Source of the DNA: Onchocerca lupi
Lineage: Eukaryota; Nematoda; Chromadorea; Rhabditida; Onchocercidae
Assembly (NCBI GenBank): GCA_028564675.1
Contig: JAOVVO010000105.1
Location: 1 to 64,000, forward strand
Direction: 5' to 3'
DNA: 64,000 nucleotides
Below, piece after piece: positions 34,365-45,134 of the stretch (position 1 is the stretch's first letter; every line of letters starts with the position of its first letter). The notes under the pieces were generated by a model. That model was not told the DNA's origin. It searched no databases and saw nothing but the letters and a program-made list of their open reading frames with translations. The translations under genes were made by a program, and so were the position numbers.

Positions 34365-35390
34365 TTATGCTTTGGTAACAAGACATATTTTCGGTGTCTT
34401 ATTACCGAATGAAACGATCTTCAATTCCTTTTCTTCGGTTTTCTGAAGTCTTAATCGATTTGCTAAGCCCTTGGATATAAAGGATAATTGCGAACGGATG
34501 ACAAATAAGGCCAACGCCTTTTGGTGATTTCTTGGATAATTTGGATTGAATACATTGATTTCCTTGCATAAAAGTAAGATTCGCTTACCTTGTTGTAGTC
34601 CTTTTTCGGTTATTGAGTTTTTTATCGTAGTTGATTCTATTTCTTCTTTTTCTTCATTTAATTCCACTGTTTGGATAGCATCCTTATATTTGCTAGGACA
34701 TAGCGCCGTATTGTGGAAATTTTTGCAGTAGAAACATAAAGGTTTCCTTTTATCGCTGTTATTTGTTGTATGACCTGTTCGGAGACAATTGGTGCATGCA
34801 TTGAGTTCTTTCAGACGCTCCAATCGGTGTCTGAGCGTAGGATAGATATGACATTGGTTATTTCAATGGTCCTTTTTGCAAAATGCGCAGGGTTTTCTAA
34901 CTTTGTTAGCTATAGAATTTTTCTTCGATTCTGTAGTCAGCTTATTTTGTTTGAATTGTTTTAATGCAACTAAGGTCGATGTTTCTCCCTTAATATGAAA
35001 TGAGGCTCGTTTTTTTGAAATTCTTTTAGTGGTTTTTCCCTGTTGAGTGTTTGGCATCTGATGATTTCTTCATTTCTTTGCACTAATTCTGTTAGGAATT
35101 GTCTTAGCTTGTCAACCGTCCACATTTCTTGTTCTTTCTTCAACTGATACACTTTGTCTAATATCCACACAGGTAATTTGCTTTCAATGATAATTTCTAT
35201 ACTATAATGCTGTAAACTTTCCCCTGCAGCATCCAGTTGTCGCAAAATTCTTTCCATTGTTTCGATCGTTGTTTTCCACTCTCGATCATTTCTTCTAATT
35301 GAGTGTAATTCATTATAAAGCAATTTTTTAATAATAAAAGGGTTGCCGTATTTCTCTTTCAAGACTTTTCTTATGACATCGTAGTTCTCC
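34365..35390 (-). pseudogene. BEL/Pao element 1: gag and protease, damaged
   Basis: From 35390 down: gag C-terminal part (KEKYGNPFIIKKLLYNELHS...), then a zinc-knuckle region (CTNCLRTGHTTN; CFYCKNFHNTALC at about 34745-34690) and an aspartic protease-like segment. At the protease active site the expected D-x-G-S reads V-I-R-S (codons 34502-34494); both changes are single-base. The first frames overlap imperfectly (34970-35362, 34863-35057), showing a frameshift near 34980-35050. The gag start is deleted. Confidence 0.75.
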
Positions 35391-35503
35391 GGAGGCGGGA
35401 AACATGTTTACCTTAATATTATCGGCCTGTTCGTATATTTGAAATTAGTGCTTCATGACCTTTGACACCCTTTATTTATATCAATTTTCGAATTTTTCCG
35501 ACA
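35391..35503 (-). repeat. truncated 5' LTR of BEL/Pao element 1
   Basis: Aligns to 30378-30490 with about seven base differences over 110 bp by eye. Only the first part of the LTR (to the CCCGCC motif) is kept. The remainder and the leader are lost at 35390. Confidence 0.85.
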
Positions 35504-36439
35504 GATTATTGCATATCCAATTGCATCGAAGCCTAAATTTCAAACCATGAAAAACAGTACAGAAACATTTCTCAACAACATCGGCATCTCATTGTAACTA
35601 TATCTCAATAATATCTTTATGAAAAGATGTTATTGATGTCTATTCTTTCTTGCAAATGATATAGTTACAAATTTGTAAATTCCTCCCCAATTGCTTTGAA
35701 ATTTTAATGTAACATTGCGTTCAAATAGACGCGTGTTTTTACATAGACATATCTACTTTTTTTATTTGTTCATAAGGATATTTACCGCCAAAACGCCATA
35801 AGGATAAACATAAAGATGTTTCCCGCCAAAAACGTTCCAATTAACAGACAAACAAAGTGAGATCAACTAGTCATTAATTCAGAGCTAGATAATAGTCGAC
35901 AAATAGCCCATATAAATAAAAATGTTTCAAGTCCTTCACCGATTGTTTTGAAATTTTGAAATAACATTGCGTTCGAATTAGTGCATAATTTTTGTATGGA
36001 TGTATCTATAAAAACATATGGTTTATTCAAGAATATGGGCTTCCTGTTCCACTAGGGCTTCTGTTTGGTTGGTAATAAGAAGTAACGAATTATTTTTTAG
36101 CATGTTTGCAAGCAATAGAAACTTCAAATTATATTTTCTGCTATTGTTATAGGATGTTTTTCAAGACAAGGACCAATTTTTGGGAACGATTTACATCGAT
36201 ATTCAAGAAAGACAAACAAAAACAGCGGGTGATTGTCATTTCACTATCCGTTGCTCCAAGCAGGTTTTCTTTCTTTTTTCTGACCGATAAAATATACAAA
36301 ATTCCAAAATTTTTCTTTATACTAATATTGCCCATTCTTACATTCCAAAATTTTTCTTTATACTAATATTGCCCATTCTTAATACCTTCCCCATTCTTAC
36401 TTTCTTTAATCATACGATATCTGCTTAACAGCGAAACTT
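35504..36439. mobile_element. Helitron-like terminal fragments and a 41-bp duplication
   Basis: Two copies of the Helitron-like core lie here in tandem: 35650-35850 and 35908-36010 (with 'atataaataaaaatg' and 'tccttcaccgattgttttga'). Between them are TTTACCGCCAAA and TTTCCCGCCAAA motifs and 'aagtgagatcaactagtca'. A 41-bp direct duplication ('ttctttatactaatattgcc' type) occupies 36300-36381. No gene is seen. This block and element 1 together split element 2. Confidence 0.5.
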
Positions 36440-38840
36440 CAGTTATTCTGAAGAAGTAGTAAAGAATATCTACGTTGATAACGTAGTGCTATGCCAGCAA
36501 AGAGTGTGAAAAAAGGAATTAGAAAAGCGTATGAGGAAATGGATCAACTTGTAAGAAAAAAAAATGAACTTGAGAGAATTTTCTGTGAATTTCGAACGAG
36601 AAAAACTATCAGAAGAAAGAAATAGGATTTGTTAAAAATTTCCTAGGCATCAAATGGAACAGAGAGAAAGATCTATTTCAGTGGAAATGGAATATCACTA
36701 AGGAGAGCGCCAGGTACTACAATTTTCGGCCTCAATTTTTGATCCTCTAGGACTATTATATCCTGTAATAATGTTATGGAAGATGCTAGTGCAAAACATA
36801 TGGCAAAGTGGCACTAATTGAGATTATAAGTTGGGAACGCAGGATAGATATCATTGTGAGAAGCTGAATGAGACATTCATAGATGCCAGACATTACAAAA
36901 TCATTATGGGTTACAAGAGAAAATCGAAATCTCCACGTTTTTGTAGATGCTTCGATACGGACAGTCTTAACTCAATTTTAATATCGGCAAAAATTGGACT
37001 CGGAATAAGGGATGTATTAGAAGCAATAGTGATGAAGTTTCCAGCTCCACGTGGGGACGTAAATGCTCCGCTACAAACAACGGTATACGCAAGAAGAGAA
37101 GGTAATTTATCACCTAAGTTTTCTTGGTCTATGGGAAATCAGGATTGATCCCGAAGAAACAGGCAAATAACAATTCCACAAGCTTGCTACAATTGCACGA
37201 TTGGAATTGCTGGCAGTAGCATTAAAAACAAGAGTAATAAGCTTTTTAAGATAAAAAAGGCGCAGTAGAGAATGCTTATCTGTGAACCGATAGTGCCTGT
37301 GCAATACACTGGATAAAAAAACTACCTATGGGGTCGAGATATTTTACCAATAGAATAACTGGAATAAAAGGAATCAAAGGTATCATGTTTCGGCGTGTCA
37401 AAACAGCTTACAATCGAGCTGATCTAACTTAGTAGCGCTATCAAAAGTACTGAAAGATAGTTCGCTATTATGGAATGGGCCAAGTTGGATGGTTCAACTA
37501 ATAGAAAAATGGCCGAGGGAAGAAGTTGGCGAAGAAGTTCAAGAATGGATATGTATGGCACTAGAATTAGTGATCTGCACGGAAATATCATCTACAAAGA
37601 CGACAATCGTAGATGTAAAATGATTTTCGTCATTACAAAAATTAATCCGATTTATCTTATTTGTCATGAGATTTATGGCAAAAGTATATGGAGGAAAATG
37701 TAAGACTCTGACGGATTTCACCAAAAAGGGGAGGTTTACCTCTAGTGATTACGAACAGGCAAAGAAACTAGTGGTGAGAATGGCACAATCTGAAGTATCT
37801 CAGAAAGACACAGAAAAGTAGAGATTAGCACGTGATGCTGATGATCTCTGGAAATGTCTGGGGAGACTAAGATGGTCTCGATCAAAATTAACGAATTTCT
37901 CGTATTTCAATTGTAAAGAAAGAATTGCGGAACTGATCGTAAAGCAGTACCACGAAAAAATGTCTCACGCTTCTGCCAATTTAACTTGGATCAAAGTCCG
38001 GCAAACGTATTGGATACCTCATGGAAAAACATACGTAAAATCCATTCTGAGAAAACTATGTAAAGGATGTACCAGGTGGAATGTTATACCATTCGAAGAG
38101 CCAGAGTTTCCACCTTATCCACCAGAAAGAATGACAGTAACTAGACCCTTCGAGAAAATCGGGGTAGATCTCTTTGGTTCTATGTGGGTGAAAAACGGGA
38201 TAGCATCAAAGCGCTGGGTGGCTTTATTTAACCTAGTCACGAGAGCCATTCGTAAGGAAGTCATGAAAAATATGTCTGCTGAGGCTTTCATACAAACATT
38301 CAGAAGATTTGTTAGCCGAAGAAGATGTCCAGATTTTGGTTGCCCGATAATGCCAAGAACTTTGTTCTATCTTCGAAGTTAATACAAGAAAATAGCAATC
38401 ATGATCAAATACCATTAAAGTGGCAGTTCATTACTCCAGGAGCTCCTTTGTAAGGAGTGTTTACGAAAGGATGATTGGAGTGGTAAAGACAGCTTTACAG
38501 AGGGCAGTGAAAAAGAACCTTTTGGAAGAAGGCGAATTCACCACGCAGCTAAGCGAGATCGAATTTTTGATAAATGAAAGACCATTGATAGATTATGAGA
38601 GGGATGGAGAGCAAATATTATATCCAGAGAATTTTTATGGCCTGGCTATAATCATGTGAAGAATTCATTGGAATATGAGATCAATTTACATGAGAATAAC
38701 GAACAGAACATGTCTATTCAGCAAAATTTAATCAATTGTTATCAGAATATCCGAAGAAAGTTGCAACGTTTGTGGATAATATAGCAAGAGGAGTATTTGG
38801 AAGAATTGAGAAAAAGAACGCGAAAATCGCATAAAAATTC
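36440..38840 (+). pseudogene. BEL/Pao element 2: RT end, RNase H, integrase (broken)
   Basis: Probably the continuation of the element beginning at 28517. RT resumes with SEEVVKNIYVDNVVLC (about 36450) and IFDPLGLL (about 36735). RNase H debris covers 36930-37320. The integrase follows: HH-CC zinc domain (HEKMSHASANL...CKGCTRW, 37950-38080), first core Asp in IGVDLFGSMW, then DNAKNFV (frame shifted, about 38348), FITPGAP, YERMIGVVKTALQRAV and LSEIEFLINERPL (38550-38585). Multiple frameshifts and stops. No 3' LTR was recognised; zinc-finger flank sequence begins at about 38941. Confidence 0.75.
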
Positions 38841-38940
38841 TCACCGTCGTATACACCGAAAGCCAATTAGTGGCGAACTCCAGATTGTTGCTTTTGCTGC
38901 GTCGATCTTTGCCGTTTTCATTAAATCGTTGATCTTCTTT

Positions 38941-39660
38941 TGAAATTATTTCCGTTTTTAATTTAAAATTTTATTTAGTTGAAAATGGAAAAATTTCAAG
39001 CATCGTTAGTTTAAGGTTGATTACATTAAAAACTTGACGAGCAATATTTCCAAAATCATAATGATAATTTAAGGATGAATTTTCTAATTCGAAACATTCT
39101 GTTTTCTAAATTTTGCTTGAATCTGAATTTTAAATTCGAAGTAAGATGCGCCTACTTAAAGGAATAAAGAAGCAGTCTTTTTTCAAAAAGTTGCACTAAA
39201 AGTCAATTTGAAAAAGAGAAAAATATTATGTTGGAAAATTGTTTGTCCGAAAAAAAATTTCCCAACACAATATTTTTCTTTTTTTAAGGTTTACTTTTAG
39301 TGAGAACTTCTTTACGAAAAGACTGCACCTTTAATTCTTTAAGTAGACATGTGACTTCAGATTTAAGCAATATTTCGAAACCAGAATGTTTTGAATTGAA
39401 AAATTTATCCCAAAAATATCATTGTGATTCTGCAAATATTGCTCGTCAAGTTTTCAATTTAATCAATCTTTTACTTCATTGTTTTCTAAGCTCAAAGAAA
39501 GAAAGTATATAGTCACAATTATTAGTTTTAACAAAATAGAAAACTTTAGGGATAAAACCAATAGTATAATATGTTATGAATTAAAATTCATATAGAAACA
39601 AAAACGATGCTTGAAGTTTGTCCAATTTTACTTAAGTAAATAAAACTTTAAATTAAAATG
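38941..39660. repeat. imperfect palindrome with arms of 300-400 bp
   Basis: The left arm (38941-39249) is the reverse complement of the right arm (39256-39660), meeting near 39250 with 'ggaaaattgtttgtccgaaa'. The right arm has about 130 bp with no counterpart on the left. Both arms match 21665-22130, the 3' flank of the plus zinc-finger remnant. Confidence 0.75.
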
Positions 39661-40019
39661 AAAATAATTTCATTAAAGATTTCGTGCGTTAAGTATTGAT
39701 AATATTGGTGGAATATCAAAACAATGAATGAAGTCAAAAGAAATGAGTATTTTATTTTTAATATTCATCTTTAATAATTATGATTACTTATAAGTAAGCA
39801 ATTACAATAATAAAAACAATAAACTGTTAGCAGTAATAATTCAATGAATTGCGAGAATGCAATTGATGATATATATCGATTATCGCAACGACTAGAAATA
39901 GCAGTAAATATTATATTTTAAATCCAACTAGCTTTTTTTTTTTGCATCGAGCCGTTTCATTATCTCTTAAAATTCCACTTTCGTTTGAAATCTTAACCGC
40001 ATGTAATGCAGTTGAAATC

Positions 40020-40325
40020 GAACACCCCATACAGTAATTTTTCTTGTTCTTTTTCTAAATAGATGATGGCGAAAATTTTTCACCGCATAACTCGCAACTA
40101 TAGGGTTTTTCCTTGGTATGCGTTAGCATATGTTTTTTCAAATTATATAATCGAGAGAAACCTTTTCCGCATTCAACACATGATTTCAACTTCGTACCTT
40201 CATGCAAATCATACAAATGTTGTTTCAAACTGATTGACTGAAACTTTTCTCTCATTTCAAACATTTGTACGACTTTTTCTTAGTATGAATTCGCATGTGT
40301 CGTTTGAGTAAAATGACAGAGAGAT
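40020..40325 (-). pseudogene. C2H2 zinc-finger remnant, duplicate, deleted
   Basis: Open 40264-40055 on the minus strand with one full finger (CVECGKGFSRLYNLKKHMLTH), a cysteine-less finger before it, the standard linker TKEKPYSC and a truncated last finger. Its linker matches the C2H2 consensus better than in the 23.1 kb copy. Everything upstream of 40325 in the gene is deleted, so it cannot make a full protein. Confidence 0.65.
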
Positions 40326-41534
40326 AAATTGGTACCATTTAAAATATTTATAAAAAAGTACTATATAATGACATTACAACATGTATGACAAGCACAAAAT
40401 AGTTTTGAAACTAATGATGAGAAATGAAAGGAAAAGGATAGTTCAATAGATTAAGATCTTCATCGTTTTTTGCAGCATTTCTGCAGTTACAGTTAGATAG
40501 TATGTACGCAACTATTTAAAAAACTGATTCGATTAAATAAAATAGAACAATCATTTGAATAAACTCAATGATCCTTATTGCTTCTTGTATTTATCAGATG
40601 CTATTTTGCATTTTTTAGTACTTTTAATGAAAAAATATCGATCCAGACCAAAATGATATAGCTGTTTTTAAAATGATATATCGAGCATTTATCTACATTA
40701 TCAACCTCTGCTTAATTTTAATACCTGCTAAAATTGCATATGGCTTTCACTTCTTTTAGATGAAATATTTTCTGAATAACAAATATAATATGAGCTTGCT
40801 AGAGTGTTTAATGACGCTGAAACATAATTAATATAAACGAGAATTGTCAATGATATAATCAGAACGCAATCAAAGTAACTAATTTACTGTGGATTTATGA
40901 CTGAATAATATAATCGTATGAGCTGATACGATTAAATTGTCGCTGGCAAAGGAAAGTGTTTGCTAAATTAAGCTTTGTTTTGACTTTTGCAAGATAAATC
41001 GCAGCTCAGCTTTTAGAAAATATCCAATCTCACTTTTATTATTGCAACGGTAAACGTTTTTTCCAATAAATTTTTTGCATTTCTCAAAGAAATTAAGAGG
41101 CAATGATGTAATAGCTAATTAAATCTTTAGCATTTTAAATGTCGAATGTATACTTCAAAGATTTGAAAGATCAGATCTTTAGTAAAATACTTAAATCACA
41201 AAATCGGAAGAGAGTAGAAAATGTAGCAAAGCGCTCACATCATAATACTATAAATATATTAAAATGAAAACATTTCTAATATTATTGATGTCTTTTTATG
41301 GAAGAGCAAGAATCTTTTAATTTTCTCAAACTAAATTTTAAATTAAACTGATACTGAATTTTTCATTTATGTTTTCTTTTTTGCCTTTTTGCTAAATCAT
41401 TTATCTGGTTCTATCTTATTCAATAGCATCTGTTTTACCATTATATCTGATGGAAAAAGTTTAATGCGTTTATAAAGTCTAATTAATTCTTAAAACTAAT
41501 TGTATCTTTGATCAATTTGCTGAAGTGCACCATA

Positions 41535-43530
41535 ATGGCTGAAAATACCGATTATGAAGATATTATTGCATTAGTCTGCATTTCCACGGTTAGTATTCCA
41601 TCCAATAAATTAATTAATAACTTTGATTTAAATGATGATGAAAAGACAGACAAGGCACAGAGTCCTGTTTTTAGCAATCACTGCAAAATATGTCGTTATT
41701 TTTAAGAATGATAAAAAGTACTGATAGGTCGTAAAAATCAATTCGAAGACAGGTAAAGGTAAAAATGAAAATGAAAAAGTAATGAAGGTGACTTTCTGGA
41801 TTACAATCTTTCTGACATTTGATTCCGTGGAATTTCTTATTGTAACACGAGAAATAAAGTCACACACTCCCACACTGAATGTATTGTAGACGTCGATTTT
41901 CGGACTTATCAGCAACGGTTTAGCGTTGTATTTGACACGCAAGATGTCAAGCTTCTTCAGTGCTTTTGGAATTTTATGCAGCAGTTTCTTGATATGCAAC
42001 ATGCAGGCTATATTTGCACTTTTCACGTGGTCTACCATTGTCTTAATCGTGTTAGTTACCTTTGTTTTCATAAATAATAATCGAAAGTTGCACTTATTCG
42101 TTGGATATTTTCCTTTTCATCCATGATGTTCAATTTTTATTCGAAAAATTTTCAGAAAAAATCCATTACTATCATCATCAGAATTGTTTTTGGCACGACT
42201 AATAGGCGTTTTCACCAACGGAGGATGGTTTGGATCACTTTTTGTGCATTTCTTTGTCGCTCTTAATCGATTATGCGCTGTAGCATATCCGATGAAATAC
42301 AAAAAGTTATGGTCAGAAGCAAAGGCTCTAGCCGTTGGAATTATCTCATGGACATTTGCAATGACCATTTGCATGATACATTTATATAGTAAGCACATTA
42401 CAATATAAAAGATTCTCTCCATTATTATGCATTAAAATATTTGGTCGCAACACTTGTGCAAGAGAACTTTTAGGCAATAATTTATGAGCATTGCTATGGG
42501 GCAGCAAACCTTGAATGAATTCATCAGAATTGAACAAAGTTTGTTCCAATTAAAATACCTCTGGTAGTGATTTCAGCATATGTTGCTGATAAGAATATTG
42601 CAATATATACTGCAATTTATCATTTCAATTTCAATTAACACTCAAATGAATCATCATCCGAAGTTATAACAAGTCGTGTAAATTAATCATATTGTTGATT
42701 ATACTGAATGTTAATTTCTTTTATTTCATGACGATTATGATAAGTGAATTGTTTACAGAAGATTGTTCGCTTATATTCAATGAAAAATCATCTTATGACT
42801 TTTACTATCAAGATACTTTTTATGGCACTTTGTGTCGTAACAGTGATATTGCATTATCATTAAGTACAGTGATAGGAATGACATGCCTCGATATCGTTAC
42901 TTTGACCAAAATACTAGCACATCGAAGAGTAAGTTTATTTATTGACAAAATGAGCGATTTACTGCAACTGGCTTTTACTGTCTTTATGCATATTTTTTTT
43001 CGCGACAGCTTAGACCAATAAAATTGGAATACAAATCAGATTGCAATGAATTTTTCTTGGATTTCAGATCATGCCAGGAAAATCATCAATATCATCTGGT
43101 GCTCGAAATGAAAGAGAGATATTGTTCTTCAAACAGGTAATAAATAGCTAGAAAGGATATCCTTAAAAAAGTCCGGTAGGCGAGTGAAACGATTATTAAA
43201 TTCACTTAATTTATCAAAATAGCCGTTTTCTCTTTTAACTCTTTTTTTTTTTTTTATTTCGAATTGCAGAAATTAATTCTTCAAGTATGATGAAGTAGAT
43301 ATTACTGAATTGAAATTCTAAACTTATGATCACACATTACAGCACCACACAGTACAATAATAAAATAATTACTCTTCTAGTCTAGTCTTCTCGGCTTTAT
43401 TTTCGTCATATGCTTTGCTATATTGGCCGGTCATCAATTCCTAGTTACGGATAAATGGCTCATGTTCGCAGCAAGCACAATTACATGGATCATGATGCTA
43501 TCATTGGACGGGTATCTCATGATTTCTTGA
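41535..43530 (+). CDS. Srx-like 7TM chemoreceptor, gene C (6 exons, 278 aa)
   Basis: Direct duplicate of gene B and likewise a probable nematode Srx-type chemoreceptor. Exons are 41535-41588, 41890-42050, 42156-42388, 42759-42928, 43068-43136 and 43381-43530; exon lengths equal those of gene B exactly (54, 161, 233, 170, 69, 150) and all borders are GT...AG. The frame is open throughout. It starts MAENTDYEDIIALV and keeps GLISNGLALYL, LNRLCAVAYPMKY, the loop cysteines, REILFFKQ and the TM7 LSLDG ending. It differs from B by scattered replacements, e.g. FTNGGW for FVNGGW in TM3. The alternative last exon proposed for B is not available here because its acceptor AG reads AA (43592-43593). Confidence 0.75.
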
Positions 43531-44899
43531 TTGAAATCGATAGATTAAGTTGATAAGAATCTTTATTGCTTGCTGATTGTTCTTACGATTTTACAATTGC
43601 TCTATTCGCATCTGTCTCTACTTTTATGGGAATTCAAGTCTACAAAAGAGGTTTAACAAATCCTTGTATTCGATATATAAAAATTAATTTTGCTTATTGT
43701 ATCTACAGTTATTGAATGATATCATATAATTTTCAGATTACTTTTTTTAATTTTCAACCACAAAATGTTTCGGAAGAAATTTGGACCAACAACTTCAAAT
43801 TGCCATCACATCGTCACAAGATTTTGAATTGTCGTTTTATTTTAATTTCTCGTTCTTGTATTGATCATCCTTAAACAAAAAAGATTTTTCTTAGTTTTCA
43901 TTATAACAAATAGCTGTTTTTGCATTTTGCTTCAAAAATGAAAACTTTTTCGAAATTATTTTGAGTAAATATTGCGAGTTTAATCATAGCAGTGTTTATT
44001 TTTTGAAATCTCTTTCTTTTTTGGAAGTTGATAAATTCAATGATTAGAATCCTGATGTTTGGCAATAAAATCTAAATGAAAGCTTTTTATATAAATTTAA
44101 AAAACTCGAAAAGTCATTTCATTATTAAATTTTAATCCAATGTTTCATTTCACTCACTTCGCTATCTCGCCACTTTCTTTTTTGTTTTTTCGCTTTCTTA
44201 CTCTTCAACTTATATTGAAAATTTAAGACGAAATGAAGCATGAAGTAGTTAATCATCATGAAAAAATAAACTAAAACATTAACGTTTTACTTCCCATATT
44301 TTTCGAAATATTAGCACATAGGATTTGGCATTTAATTTCTACAGCTCTGAAAAATTTCATTTGTTTTGCGAACTGGTATTTTGAAATACACGGCAAAACA
44401 TATAATTAACGGTTTGTAAGAGAAAAAAAGAGATGTAATATATGATATATTTAGCAGAAAAATTATGGTGCTTTCAGTTGTAGTAGAAAAATCTTTGGCA
44501 AGAAGAAATTAAAGGTCGTACTTCTAAATTCTGCTGGAAGTATCGTATGTCAAAACATTTGAGCAGAGCTGGCCAGAATTAAAGATTTGATTGCATGTGG
44601 TCATCTACAAATATGCAGAGATATTAGCAGTTTAAGTGATAATGACAGAAATAGAAAAATTATTTATTAGCTTGTACCTTTTATTTTTTTGAAAGTAATA
44701 AATTGAAAGTAATAAATTCATTTATTCTCCGTTGTCGATTGCTCACACAGAGCCCAAAAGACAATAAAAAATCAATTATGTATTGTGCAAGTTTTCCGAA
44801 TTAAAATTTTTTAGTGTAATGTCAATTGTCGAGAAACGAAATTAAAAAAAAATAAAATAAAATAAAATAAAAAAATCAGCTTGTTTGATCATCACGGTA
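43531..44899. other. downstream region of gene C
   Basis: Matches 27008-28282; no exon is seen. An extra segment at about 43912-44030 is absent from copy 1 but present, inverted, beside gene A (about 14580-14690), so it was probably lost from copy 1. Confidence 0.5.
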
Positions 44900-45134
44900 A
44901 TCTATATAAATAAAAATGTAAATATTCCGCGTTATTATTCACATGTTAATTTCGCAAGTTCTCCATCGAAATTTTGATTAAGTCATGCATTCGAATAGGC
45001 ATTCCTTTTTATATAAACATATTCACCTTTTTTTACGTCCGTGATAGCTAAAAATAAAAGAGAGGATTGAATTTTTGGCTCCACCTCTCACCACGCCTTC
45101 ATCAGCGGATAGAATTTTTCGATCCCGCCTACTT
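44900..45134 (+). mobile_element. Helitron-like 5' terminal region (duplicate)
   Basis: Duplicate of 28283-28510 with the same junction to the BEL/Pao gag frame. A short piece near 44967 ('gattgctttc') is missing relative to copy 1. Confidence 0.5.

Larger units (their letters stand above)
29942..35508 (-). mobile_element. BEL/Pao retrotransposon 1, minus strand, 5'-truncated inside
   Basis: The element runs from 35503 (5' end) to 29947 (3' end) on the minus strand. The 3' LTR is complete (29947-30490, TGTCG...CGACA on the plus strand). The 5' LTR is reduced to 35391-35503, and the junction at 35390 goes straight into gag, so most of the LTR, the primer-binding site and the start of gag are deleted. 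Flanks are GGTTA (29942-29946) and GATTA (35504-35508), a target duplication with one change. Domain order gag, protease, RT, RNase H, integrase identifies the BEL/Pao group. No envelope gene is seen. It lies inside the remains of a plus-strand BEL/Pao element. Confidence 0.85.

Noticed and set aside
29947..35503. Endogenous retrovirus
   Set aside because: Domain order and motifs are those of BEL/Pao retrotransposons, and no envelope-like frame with signal and membrane segments is present between integrase and the LTR.
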